Source of the DNA: Rhynchosporium graminicola
Lineage: Eukaryota > Ascomycota > Leotiomycetes > Helotiales > Ploettnerulaceae
Assembly: GCA_900074885.1 (NCBI GenBank)
Contig: FJUW01000005.1
Coordinates: forward strand, 883,298 to 947,297
Length of the DNA stretch: 64,000 bases
Direction: 5' to 3'
The notes below the pieces were generated by a model. The model ran no database searches, had not been told where the DNA came from, and saw only the letters and a program-made list of their open reading frames with translations. The translations under genes were made by a program, and so were the position numbers. Position 1 is the stretch's first letter, and every line of letters begins with the position of its first letter. Shown piece by piece: positions 1 to 12,214 of the stretch.

Positions 1-412
1 TTCCACGTCCCCGTCCGATCCCCTTGGATCGCGTTCTTATTCATGTGGATCCGATAAAGTCTGAAACCTCGACGCGGTCTTGGCGTCGAGTCTGCTGTAA
101 ACAAACCCCTGCTTCCCTTCCCTCCCCTTCCCTTCCCTTTCCTCTTCTCTTGAAACTCGCCCTGCCTGGTCGCATCAGCAAATCTCCAAATCCTATCCTC
201 CATCGCACATCGTACATCGCACATCGCACCTTTTTCGCTCTTCCTAATCAAACTTCAAACTGCCATTTCTCCACGAAGACCGGGCCCATTCATACCAATA
301 TCGACCAATTCATCCCATCTGCGCCTATTGAGTTTGGTTGCATTCCTCGCCCACCCCCTCCAAGAATCTACCTTTGCAGAACCCCGCGAGATAGTACGGG
401 GGGCCTTCAACC
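1..412 (+). promoter_or_regulatory. Upstream region and probable 5' UTR of the chitin synthase gene
   Basis: No supportable gene lies here. A long pyrimidine-only tract (C and T, about 111-150) is the kind of CT-rich stretch often found near transcription starts of highly expressed filamentous fungal genes. The open frames crossing this region have no recognisable protein character and conflict with the chitin synthase start at 413. That this is the promoter/leader is inferred from position. Confidence 0.45.
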
Positions 413-3400
413 ATGTCATACAACCGTCTAGGTAAGTCCCTCAATTTCCTGGAGAAGTAGAGAGGTTTGCAAAACCCTTTTTGCGAGACACTCGGTTGGC
501 GTCTACACCACACATTCACCGTCACTCTTCCATCCACCTCGATCCTACCCTTTGCGCGTCATTTGCATTCCTCGGTGCTGCGCACAGAGTCTCCCCAAGT
601 GCCATTGTTCCGTCCCAGATTCTCAAACACCCAGCTTCAGCTCTTGCATAGTGCAGGAGCATTACTTTCTTTGAGCGCATACTTGACAGGCGCCTTCATC
701 CAACTGCGAACCACAAGCCTTCTGACATTTCTCAACTTTACAGATCACCCTGGCCAGAACCAGCAGGACGAATATTACAATATGAACAACCACCCATATC
801 AAGGTGCGCGGCGGTCACCTTCACCCGGTCATCCACTTCATCAAGGATATCAACTTGAGGATGCGTCGTCATACGGCAGGTTTGGGGGATCTCCAGCACC
901 TGGCAGACCCAATCTAGAGATACCCATGGGTCCTGGACGAGTGCAAACACCTAGTGATCGGTTGCAGGCACAACCTACCGTTAGTTGACAGACAGGAATT
1001 GCTAGCAGTATTGGGTGTGGGCTGACTGGAGTCTTGCAGTATTCCGTTGAGAACATCAACAATTCGTATGGCCATAATGAGGACTATGAGCAGAGCTATC
1101 CCCTCGACCCAAACCACAACTATAGACAAGACTACGCTCTCGACCCCCAACAACATCACGATGCCTACTACCAGCCTCCATATCAACCACCTCCACACGA
1201 AGAGCATCCCCTGACACACTACCCCTCAAATCCTGATCCATACTACGATGATCATGATGATAACCATCCTATTCTCCAGGCGCATGATACGAGTTATGGC
1301 CCAGATCCCCACAGTGCTCCAGGCTTCAAGGAATACGATGGAACACCTTCGGCAGCTCCTCAACCAACAAGTCTCAAGCGACATAAGACGGTGAAGGAAG
1401 TGCAGCTCTTCAATGGAAATCTTGTTCTGGATTGTCCTATCCCACCGAAGCTGCTCAATCAGGTCAACCATGCCCAGCCACCCGAGAGAGATGAATTCAC
1501 GCATATGCGATATACTGCAGCAACTTGCGACCCCGAAGATTTCTACGCAGAGCGGTTTACCCTGAGACAAAAACTGTTTGCGAAGCCCAGACACACCGAG
1601 TTATTCATTGTTGTGACCATGTACAATGAAGATGACGTACTGTTTGCGCGAACTATGAGTGGTGTTTTCAAGAATATTGAGTACATGTGTTCGAGGAAGG
1701 ACAGTAAGACATGGGGCAAAGATGCGTGGAAAAAGATCGTTGTCTGTGTTGTAAGCGATGGTCGTGCGAAGATCAACCCAAGGACGAGAGCCGTGTTAGC
1801 CGGTATGGGAGTCTATCAAGATGGAATTGCAAAGCAACAAGTCAATGGAAAGGATGTTACAGCTCATATCTACGAATACACTACTCAGGTCAGCATTTCA
1901 GCCAAGAAGGACTTGGTCGAGCTACGCCCGAAGCAGCAACCTGTACAGATGCTTTTCTGTCTGAAGGAGAAGAATCAGAAGAAGATCAACTCGCACAGAT
2001 GGTTCTTCCAAGCATTTGGTCGTGTTTTGGATCCTAATATTTGTGTTCTCATTGATGCAGGTACCAAGCCTGGAAAAGATTCGATTTACCAGCTTTGGAA
2101 AGCTTTCGATCTGGAACCCATGTGCGGAGGAGCTTGTGGAGAGATCAAGGCAATGCTGGGACCTGGAGGAAAGAACTTGCTCAACCCCCTGATTGCTTGC
2201 CAGAATTTCGAGTATAAGATGAGTAATATCTTGGACAAGCCACTGGAATCAGCATTCGGATTCATTTCAGTGTTACCTGGTGCCTTTTCAGCATATCGTT
2301 ACGTGGCCCTGCAGAACGACAAAGCCGGAAACGGACCTTTAGAAAAGTACTTTGCTGGTGAGAAGATGCACGGTGCCAATGCCGGTGTTTTCACGGCCAA
2401 CATGTACCTTGCTGAAGATCGTATTCTGTGCTTCGAGCTGGTTTCGAAACGAAATTGCCATTGGATTCTGCAATACGTCAAATCAGCTACAGGAGAAACT
2501 GATGTTCCGGATGCTATGGCCGAATTCATCCTGCAAAGACGTAGATGGTTGAACGGAAGTTTCTTCGCCGCTGTTTACTCTTTAGTACACTTCTATCAGT
2601 TATTCAGGAGCGACCACAGTTTTATACGGAAGTTTATGTTCTTGATCGAATTCGCATATACAACCATCAGCATGCTGTTCGCTTGGTTTCAGCTTGGCAA
2701 TTTCTACCTGGTTTTCCACATCTTGACGACCTCTCTTGGCGCTGATAATCTCCTGGGCAATGTTGGCAAAATTCTAGGTGTTGTATTTGAATGGCTCTAT
2801 CTCTTTACCCTTCTCACCTGCTTTATTCTAGCATTGGGTAACCGACCGCAAGGATCTGGCAAGGCGTACATGTCTATGGTCATTTTCTGGGTTTTCATTA
2901 TGGCGTAAGCAATCCAGGTCCTCTTTCTAATCAAAAGCTAATTTTCCACAGTTACTTAATGTTTGCCTCTGTGTTCATCACCGTCAAGTCTATCCAAGCA
3001 GAACTTGCCGACGGACAGTTCACGGTTGCGGATATTTTCAAGAACCAAATTTTCTACACATTGATCGTCTCTTTGGCATCGACCTATCTCCTCTGGTTCA
3101 TTGTGTCATTCCTCTTCTTCGACCCATGGCACATGTTCACCTCGTTCGTCCAATATTTGCTCCTCACTCCAACCTACATCAACATTCTCAACGTCTACTC
3201 CTTTTGCAACACCCACGACATCACATGGGGAACCAAGGGTGACGACAAAGCCGAAAAGCTTCCATCTGCAACCCTTAAGGCAGATGGAAAGGTCGACGTC
3301 AGCATCCCAACCGATGACGGTGATCTCAACGCCCAATACGAATCCGAGATGCGCGCGTTCTCAACCAAGGCACCCGAAGAGAAGCGCGAGATGTCTGCTA

Positions 3401-3654
3401 GTGAGAAACAGGAAGATTACTACAAGGGATTCCGTTCTCAAGTCATCCTCTTCTGGCTCATGTGCAACTTCGGTCTCGTCGCAATCGTCCTTAGTACTGC
3501 TGGTCTTGACCGCATCGATACCACCAACGCCTCCAGCGACAAGAGAAGCGCTATTTATTTAGCTGTTGTTCTGTGGTCCGTGGCTGGTCTCTCAGCTTTC
3601 AAGTTCATTGGCGCCATGTGGTTCTTGGTTGTCCGTATGTTCAGAGGAGTTTAG
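413..3654 (+). CDS. Chitin synthase, class I/II type (division 1), 940 aa, four exons
   Basis: Exons are 413-431, 744-979, 1040-2904 and 2952-3654; together they give an uninterrupted 940-residue frame. The enzyme is a plasma-membrane glycosyltransferase that polymerises UDP-GlcNAc into chitin. Visible signatures are the glycosyltransferase core (residues about 190-600) with a [18 protein letters not shown] stretch, EDR (544-546) and QRRRW (584-588), the conserved chitin synthase motif, followed by several hydrophobic membrane segments to the C-terminus. The N-terminal 120 residues are rich in Tyr, Gln, Pro and His, as in other division 1 enzymes. The core wording looks closest to class I, but class I versus II was not tested. 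The first exon encodes only six residues plus one base. Its 312-bp intron has a GTAAGT donor, a CTGAC branch site and a TTTACAG acceptor, and joins in frame to Asp-His-Pro-Gly. If that exon were wrong, translation could begin at the in-frame ATG at 782. Confidence 0.93.
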
Positions 3655-4150
3655 CGCACATGATATGATGCGATGCAATTTCTTCGTTCTGGTAACAAAG
3701 TTTAGTGGACACTCAGTAACGTGTTCGCTTATGTATGTATCTGTCTATGTAGGTGTAGGGATTCTTTGCGGAGTTATGGAGCGATTTCGTTTTTTTGTTT
3801 CTTTCCACTTTTTTGCATCTCGTTCTGCTCTCTTCGAAACCATGGATGGTTCGAAACATTGTGCGAGATCGGGAAATGAGTATGGTGAAACCATGCTAGA
3901 CACGCTGCGTATGTAGCTCAGCTCGGCTTTTATGCCCAAAAATGAAATAAAATATACCCTTACCGGAACGAGTAGACCAAGTCTTCTTTCTTGCTCATAT
4001 CAGTGACTACATTCGTAAGCTGCAATTGATGCCGCTTGCTCCTCGCTTTGCATTACGAGGGGAGTCATGACCTACGGCAATGGGTCGCGTAACAAACCCT
4101 AAGGTGATAATTTAATTTCTGCTACACGTACTTCCACATCCACAATTACA
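3655..4150. other. Intergenic region between convergent 3' ends
   Basis: This 496-bp stretch separates the stop codons of the chitin synthase (+) and the hydrolase (-). An AATAAA-like run (aatgaaataaaatat, about 3941-3955) could serve as a polyadenylation signal for the chitin synthase. No gene is visible. Confidence 0.5.
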
Positions 4151-5861
4151 TTACAACCGAGATCCCTCTTTCTCCTTCCCTCCTCTACTCTTAACCTCCT
4201 TCTCCAAGATTCCCCTGACAAAAGCCACTGTATCCTTAGCCATGCCCTCGCTATAAGCATGTCCCACGCCCTCATACACTCTATCATCAACCACACATCC
4301 ACCCTCCTTCCACCATCCGGTCTCCTTATCCGTCGCTTCCTTCAAGAACGTCAAGAATGGTGCAGAGCTGCTATAAGGAACGAGCTTATCAGCACCACCC
4401 GAGCAGACCAGTACCGATTTGTTGGCCAGGCAGCGATTGAGTTTCGTGGCGAGTTGAGATTTCTGCGTTGAAGTGATGGATGAGGTTGGAGGGGTGGGTG
4501 TGCTTGAGAATAGGAGGGCGCGGGGGTCGCATTTCTCGAGTGCTGAGAGGAGAGAGGATGGGAAGGAGGGACTTCCTAGGAAGCGGGATCCGGGTGGGCT
4601 AGAGGATACGTAGTTGGGGAGCTTGGATAGTCGAGCGCGGTCGGTCATTATATCTTGTTGAGTCTTCAGTGAGTGTTTTTGAGAGTTGGATCGAGGCAGA
4701 ACTGAATAGTGGAAATTTATTTGGAGCGGACGAAGTATTCTAGTGACGATTATAGCCACGTGTGGAGGTAGGATGTGAACTGGATAGTGCTCTTTCGATG
4801 TGGAATGCCACGATCATTTTTCAATATACCTGTTATCCATAATTCAATCTGACATAGAAGACAGAAACGATTGTGATGAGTAAGGATGGAATCGGACAAG
4901 TAGTTTTTTTTATGATGCCAGTTCAGACTTCTGCATGGATCAATTTTTTGAATTACAAATCTTGGAGCAATGTTGTGACTTTGATCTTGTACTTTGGTAA
5001 GAAAGTCCTGCGATAACCTCACAGCCTCAATAGAACAAAGTGAGATCGCTAAGTAGGCACTTGCTACACCTGAGTCGACATAGCCCCGGCCTGAAGCACT
5101 CGCTTCAACAAAGAAGCAAAGGCAAGACTTGATCACATAAATCATCGAATGGAAATCCTGGACTTACTCATGTAATCTGGACAGCCAATAATGACTACTC
5201 CAGCTGTGACTCTTGGTTCATTGAAGAGAACTTGCCATGCTGCATGGCCGCCTAATGAAATGCCCATCACTAGGTGCTGAGTGACAGCGGGATCATCTGG
5301 TCCGAGGAAGATGTATGATCCCAAATGGTCGATTAAGAGACTCGTATCGAGAGCTGTGCCGTGGTATATACTAACTCAATTAGCATAAATCCGCAGAACA
5401 TGAGGGACTTGGGTACCTAAACATGTCTTGAGCATGAGTCGCATTTCCTTCTCTCCCTGAGAGTCAAGTTAGTCGTCTACTCAAGACAAGTCAATTTCAT
5501 TTGAAAAGAGGTTGGTGATCCTTGGGAGGAGTGATAAACACTTACAGGCTTGATTCGCCAGATCTTGAACTTTCCGACCTCCATGATTCCTCTGATCAAA
5601 AGCCACAGCAATCAGACCAACGCTTTTGTCAGGCTCGGGGTTTTGATTCCACATGTTGATACAATTGGCAGCAACACCGGCCATAATCTCCTTGGCCTGA
5701 AGCCGGGGATGAAGTAGCCAAATACATGACACCATGTTGGTATTTGGCGATAATTCGTCCAGGCCAAAAATTTCCGTGTCGATACCGGCAATGCAAATTG
5801 ATTTTGACGATACATGTCTTGCGGAATTGTCTGAGTCTGCAAGAGGGTTTGTGGTTGCCAT
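4151..5861 (-). CDS. Alpha/beta-hydrolase fold protein, 353 aa, four exons
   Basis: Exons on the minus strand are 5861-5546, 5456-5417, 5370-5168 and 4653-4151; phases fit at every junction. The protein has the layout of a serine hydrolase. The nucleophile elbow is G155-I-S157-L-G-G. An acid residue is in GGAD275KLVPY and a histidine in GVGH318AYS, so the Ser157-Asp275-His318 triad is complete. An FDQRNHGGRK stretch lies at about residue 90, where such enzymes form the oxyanion region. There is no signal peptide, so it is probably cytosolic. The substrate cannot be told from sequence. The third intron (5167-4654, 514 bp) is several times longer than its neighbours (89 and 46 bp) but has a GTAAGT donor and joins in frame to Asn-Ile-Met-Thr-Asp. 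The gene is divergent from PLD1 across a 713-bp spacer. Confidence 0.85.
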
Positions 5862-6574
5862 ATTATCACTTGTTTGTAGGATATGTGTTTTGTGGTCAGG
5901 TACAATTGTCAGTTTCCTTTCAAGTCGATGAAAACATCACAGTCAATTTATGGTAAAGAGAAGGCAATTGCTGTCGTAATTGTAAGTATGTGCAGTTATT
6001 GATCGATTAGGGTTGTTGTCACCAAATCTTCCCTTCGCCTTAAGACAATCGGAATTGTTATTATCGACCATTCCGAGATCCGACGTCATGGTACCTTGTC
6101 CTTTCCCTTCTGGGCGCTGACTGATCCAGAATGCGGGAAATCAATTGCTAGGTGCACCTTACGAGCCCCATCTCGAAACAAGGGGACCAGGACAACCTGG
6201 ATATCCAATCCAGACCTGGCTTCTTGCCCAACCCGGGGAACGGGACTTGCGCACCCTTGAGGAACATCGATCGTCTTGAAATTGTTCCGAAGCTTGAAGT
6301 TGTTCAGCAATCTGGCATCCTACGGACCTTCTGGTGAACTATAATGTACTCTCAGGAAGCCAGTCTTGGCCAAAAATCAACATTCTGGGCATAATACAGA
6401 CAGATCATAAAGTAGTAGGCCATCCTGGTTCTAGATCCGCCATGAGCACGATTCACGAGCAATTCTTTACCTAGAACAAAATACAAAGTCATCTCGAGAC
6501 GAAGTCTGCCATAACGTTATGCGAGTCGGGAAAGGACGCAGATCCCCGAACTTACAAGCATCTCGAGCTGAAGC
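5862..6574. promoter_or_regulatory. Shared upstream region of the divergent hydrolase and PLD1 genes
   Basis: The 713 bp between the two start codons contain no convincing gene; short open frames at 6086-6310 and 6152-6337 overlap on opposite strands and have no recognisable character. The region must hold both promoters, but I see no element worth naming. Confidence 0.4.
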
Positions 6575-9500
6575 ATGGCACACACCACCGAGGAACCAAT
6601 TTCGCCGATGACAAGAGGTCCACGCTCAAGATCTTCCATACTTCAAAATGACTCCATTCCAGCTGGATCAGTAGCTGGACGCCAATCAGGTCTGCAGACA
6701 ATGTTGGGCTCTCAAGAGACGTCGGAGGTCTCACCTAAGATCACGTACAGCTCTCCAACCGCGGACGACACTACGTTGGGACAATCTATAGAGGCGATAG
6801 ACTACATGAATGGAGGGATTCCCCACGAATACACATCTCCAAGTGGGCAACTCGATGGGACGACGAGCTCAACGCAGCGACAATCAGCTCTGAAGCATAC
6901 GGGATCGTTCCCTGGGGATCCTGGTGCAGCAGGAGCTGGCATATCTACTCCAACTGGTCGGAGAAGTGTTCAATTCAAGAGACACGACCCTGCTGCAGAC
7001 TCTCTAGGACATACCAGACAAGAATCTTTGGAGGATGTCGAGACTCCAGGCAAGGAAAGGCGCGTTGGGCCATCTCTGATATCGAAATTGAAGGCATTGG
7101 CATCATCCGGTAGCCTGCAGACCCATAGCAGGAACCAGAGCTATTCTGCGAACTCGGTCGAAGAGGGTACTGGATCCGCTCCCCTTTCTCCTATAGCAGA
7201 CCGCAATTCGAGATTTCCACACACATTACACGAAGAAGACAGCGATGCGGACGCGGATGCAGAGGAGACCGCGGATGAAGGTACTGGAACTGAAAATGTA
7301 CGGACCAAGCGGAAAAGTCGATTTCGACGACCCCAGGAAAACTCAGGTTCGAGCCAAACCGCTCCAAATACACCGAGGGCTAGAAATATGGGACACACGA
7401 ACTCCCCTAGTGAGGGCAATCGAAACGGGATTCCATTTCTGTCTCGAAGAGCTACGGATGGATCTATTGAGCCTAGGGGAGGTCTGTCCGAAGGCGAAGG
7501 AAGGGATAGACTTAATAGCCAAAGTGCTTGGCGAAGAGGTAGTTCGTGGATCGGTGGACGTAGACCGAACAGTGGAGGACAGTCAGGACCTGATTTTGAT
7601 GGCACTCCTGGCCACACACGAAGGCCGAGCCACTTACGGCGGATAACTGCACTCGGAGGGGGCCAAAGTGAAGGGGAAGGACAAACTCCCAGGCGGCCTT
7701 TCCTTGGTGCAGAACGTGCTACTACATTTGGAGCTCAAAGATGGAGAATGCTGAAGCATGGCCTCAAACTTCTAGGACAGAAAAAGGAAGAACACAAGGT
7801 TGACTACCTGAAATCTGCGGAGCTCATGGCTGAGTTACGAGCTGGTGCACCAGCAGCACTTATGCTGGCAAGCATGATCCAACGTGATGAACATGGCAAC
7901 AAGAGAATTCCCGTTCTTCTCGAACAGCTGAAATTACACATATCTGACAGTACGCCGGGTATCGAAGATCCTTCAGAAACCGAACGACATCTCGTATTCC
8001 GAATTGAGCTTGAGTATGGCAGCGGCTTGAATCGTATGAAGTGGATCATTCACAGATCATTAAGAGATTTTGCAAATTTGCATCTACGTTATAAGCTTCA
8101 AGGCAGTAGTGATAAATATATACAGCTTCGAAGCGATATTGACTCACGGCCCAAGCAACCTCGGTTCCCAAAATCCACCTTCCCGTACTTCAGAGGTGTC
8201 CGAGGCCTTGGTGAGAGCTCCGAAGAAGAAGGGGATAATGCTCCGGCAGCGGATGAAACCGTTGGAGAAGCTACCCAGAGCGAGGCAGAACGAAAGAAGA
8301 AGAAACATCGCCCCTCCCTTGCCAACAATCGTCATAAAACAGGTGTAAATGGTATCGATTTGGGTAGTAATGCGAACGATGAACTGATTGCTGCTCAGCA
8401 AAGCAGGGCGTTTGTCGAAAAGCAACGTAGAAGACTGGAGCAGTACCTACAAGAAATGATCAGGTGGCTTATCTTCAGAGCAGACAGCAACCGACTGTGC
8501 CGATTTCTCGAGCTCTCTGCGTTGGGGGTACGGCTGGCTGCAGAGGGCAGCTACCACGGTAAGGAAGGCCACCTTGTGATTCAGTCTGCAAAGGGCTTGG
8601 ATATGAGGAGGTTTTTGACACCCCAAAATATCTTTGCTCGACACTCACCCAAATGGTTCTTGGTAAGACACAGCTACATTATCTGTGTCAATTCGCCCGA
8701 AAACATGCACATCTACGATGTCTACTTAGTCGATCCGAAGTTTCAGATCATAAGGAAACGTAGCAAACTGTCCGAAATCCGTGGAAAGGAGATTGTAGAC
8801 AAAGCAGATAAAGCGACAAAGCATCCTCAACACCACAGTCTCAAGTTACTAAATTCTGAGCGGAAGATCAAGCTTCTAGCCAAGAACGAGAGGCAACTGA
8901 GACAATTTGAAGACTCCATCACGTTCATGCTAAACACTACTCCTTGGGCTAAGGATAATCGATTTGGAAGCTTTGCGCCCGTTAGAACTGGTGCTTATGC
9001 TCAGTGGCTTGTTGACGGCCGAGACTACATGTGGAATGTATCTAGAGCCATCAACCAAGCCAAGGATGTCATCTACATTCATGACTGGTGGCTGAGTCCT
9101 CAGTTATACATGCGAAGACCTGCAGCAATCAGCGGGAAATGGCGTCTCGACCGACTCTTGAAACGAAAAGCCGAAGAAGGTGTAAAGGTATTCATCATTG
9201 TTTACCGCAATGTAGAAGCTGCAATACCAATCGACTCGGAGTTTACTAAGTTCTCGATGTTGGATTTACACGAGAACGTCTTTGTACAGCGATCTCCCAA
9301 CCAATTCAAGAAGAACCAGTTCTTCTTCGCACATCATGAGAAGATTTGCATCGTCGATCACTCGGTGGCTTTTGTTGGTGGTATCGATCTCTGCTTTGGC
9401 CGATGGGATACGCCTCAGCATTCGGTTGTTGATGATAAGCCCACTGGGTTTGAGCCGTCGGACCTTCCAAAAGACGCCGATCATTGTCAGCTCTGGCCCG

Positions 9501-12071
9501 GCAAGGACTATTCGAATCCTCGAGTCCAAGATTTCTACCAGCTGAATGAGCCATACGCGGAAATGTACGACAGATCTAAGACGCCTCGAATGCCGTGGCA
9601 TGATATCTCAATGCAAGTCGTAGGCCAGCCTGCAAGAGATCTCACGCGCCATTTCATCCAACGATGGAATTACATCCTTCGAGGCAGAAAGCCCACCAGA
9701 CCCACGCCATTCTTACTTCCGCCACCCGACTACACAGAATCCCAACTTGAGGCTTCGGGCCTGACAGGCACATGTGAGGTTCAGATACTGCGGTCTGCGG
9801 CTGATTGGTCTCTTGGAATCAGTGAAACTGAACATAGCATAATGAATGCTTACTGCAAAATGATTGAGGAATCGGAGCACTTTGTCTATATGGAGAACCA
9901 ATTTTTTATCACCAGCACTGAGACAATGGGCGTAAAAATCACTAACAAAATTGGTGACGCAATTGTTGAGCGTGCAGTTCGAGCCCACAAGAACAACGAG
10001 AGTTGGCGAGCGGTCATACTCATTCCGCTCATGCCAGGGTTTCAGAATACTGTTGCTGAACAGGATGGTACAAGCGTGCGACTGATCATGCAATGCCAAT
10101 TTCGAAGTATTTGTCGGGGAGAAGATTCCATCTTCGGGCGGCTCCGAGCCGCTGGCATGGAGCCCGAAGATTATGTCTCGTTCTTCAGTCTGAGATCTTG
10201 GGGTCGAATCGGGCCTAAGCAGATGCTGGTAACTGAGCAGTTGTACATCCATGCAAAGGTCATCATTGTTGATGATCGCGTTGCCTTGATAGGCTCAGCC
10301 AATATCAATGAACGTTCTATGCTGGGCTCGAGAGATTCTGAATGTGCGGCTGTGGTTCGAGATACAGATATGCTCTGGTCAACTATGGACGGAGAACCAT
10401 ATCTCGTTGGACGATTCGCTCATTCCCTACGGATGCGGCTGATGAGAGAGCACTTGGGTCTTGACGTAGACGCAGTGCTTGAGGAAGACCGCAAAGCTGA
10501 AATGGACCGAGAAGAAGCAGAATTCGAGACTCGCATGAACAGTATCTACCAAGAGAACGATAGTGATAGCGATGCGGACAAGCCACGAGGCCCTAACGAT
10601 GATCAAATCAACAATGCTGTCAACCGAGAAAGGCTTCACAGCTTCAATCATGACGTCGACTGGGAACAAGAAGGCAACCCTCATATTGTAGCAGATACGT
10701 TCAAACCCGTAACATACGACAAACGAGTTACCCATAACGCCCAGCATGCAGCGGAAGTCGAAGGCGAGAGCATTGATAATTGGAAAGCGGCCAAGCAGAC
10801 TGGCCTCGACCTTGGCAGAGACTCAATTCTAGTGGATGGTGGACGTGAGGTACTCATAACCAGTATTGCTCCAGAAGGGAAGGGCACCCTGAGTCACCCA
10901 GCAAGACCTCATGCACGATCAGTACCTCAAAATCACATTGATGCTAGCACCGGTGGAAATCATAATCTACCACCAACACCGCATTTGCCAAGACGGAATA
11001 CGGAGCAACTGGGCCTAACTCAGCTATCTCAACTTCCTGCTCTCCCTGCTATTGATGACACAGATATCGGAGGTCCTCCAGTGTATCTTGACGCGTCCGG
11101 AAATGCTGTCCCAAAACCTTATAACCCCTTAACAGCAGATATCACGCCTGCGAATATCGACAAGGACTGCATGCGAGATCCTCTCAATGAGACCTTTTAT
11201 TACGATGTGTGGCTCCGACTTGGAGGGAACAACACCAAGATTTTCAGACGAGTCTTCCGATGCATGCCTGATAATGAGGTCTCGAATTGGCAAGAGTATA
11301 CAGATTACGTTGCATATGCGGAGAGATTTGCCGCGGAACAGGGAGGTGGCAAAAGCAATGAGCGTCAGGAGGAAGAGGCTCCGGGAAAGAGTGGTCCTCC
11401 TGGAGCAGCCTTAATAGGCGGTGGACTGATACCTCAAGCAATCAGTCATGCTTCAGAGAAGTTCCATGGTCACGATAGTGAACACCCGACGGGAACTGTT
11501 GCCGAATGGGCCGACGACGCAGAAAAGCGTAACGCGAACCAGCACGATGTTTCTGTCAACAATGAGGAAGACACAAATGGTCAGCTTGACGGCATGAATG
11601 AGAAAGGAAAGGGTAGAGCATCCGACGAGATGCCAGCTTCGCCTGTACAACCAGCGGGCAATGAGATCTTCCCTTCCCTCGACTCTACTTTCCTCAGTCC
11701 TCCGGAAAATGAGAAGAGCACATATCCCCGGAAGACTACATTCTCATCGACGGCATCTGGGGACAAGGAGAAGGGCAGCACGACTGGAAGTGGATTGGGT
11801 AATCAAAGTTCAACAAAGAGGCGCCGCCGTGGCACTAAGGGAAGCCGACGAGGGTTTTCTAGCAGTGATGATCTCTTGAGCCATGGAGATGCTGAGGAAC
11901 TTTTGGGTATGGTTCAAGGACACCTCGTCATGTTTCCATACGATTGGCTTGCCAAAGAAGAACTCAACTCCAACTGGTTGTATCAAGTAGATCAGGTGGC
12001 GCCTTTGCAGATCTAGTAAGTCACAACACATTTCTCACAAAGACCCTCACTGACAGCCTTGCAGTAACTAG
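6575..12071 (+). CDS. PLD1: Phospholipase D1 (Spo14-type, PX-PH-PLD), 1,815 aa
   Basis: The enzyme hydrolyses phosphatidylcholine to phosphatidic acid and choline at membranes. Visible in order: a low-complexity Ser/Thr/Pro-rich N-terminus (1-390), a PX-like region (about 470-650) split by an acidic/lysine-rich insert, a PH-like region (about 660-785), and two HKD catalytic motifs. The first is H921-x-K923-x4-D928 in HHEKICIVDHS; the second is H1226-x-K1228-x4-D1233 in YIHAKVIIVDD, followed by GSANINERS. Both motifs are complete, so it should be active. The C-terminal 350 residues are acidic and disordered, ending in a conserved-looking tail. The large exon 6575-12015 runs into TAG, but a GTAAGT donor overlaps that stop. 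Splicing the 49-bp intron (12016-12064, with CTGAC branch and GCAG acceptor) replaces it and ends the protein in Gln-Ile-Tyr-Asn. The last coding exon is 7 bp (12065-12071). The ATG at 6575 has A at -3. Confidence 0.95.
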
Positions 12072-12214
12072 AGATTTTAACGGCCAGGTAGCCTTGTATT
12101 TTTGTGCGTTTGATATAACAGAAACGGAAAAACCTGCATAGCGGAACAGGGTATTTGTACATTCCAATTGAGCGAAGCGTTGCTCCTTGAATTTTATACA
12201 TCTTCATCGTCGTA

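Noticed and set aside
467..988. 173-codon + frame beginning upstream of the chitin synthase N-terminus
   Set aside because: Its first 92 codons (467-743) lie in the 312-bp first intron and have no protein character; only 744-979 is coding, and the stop at 988 is inside the next intron.
12014..12016. TAG as the PLD1 stop codon
   Set aside because: It overlaps a good splice donor; the 49-bp intron with CTGAC branch gives a better end. Kept as a caveat because both forms are possible.
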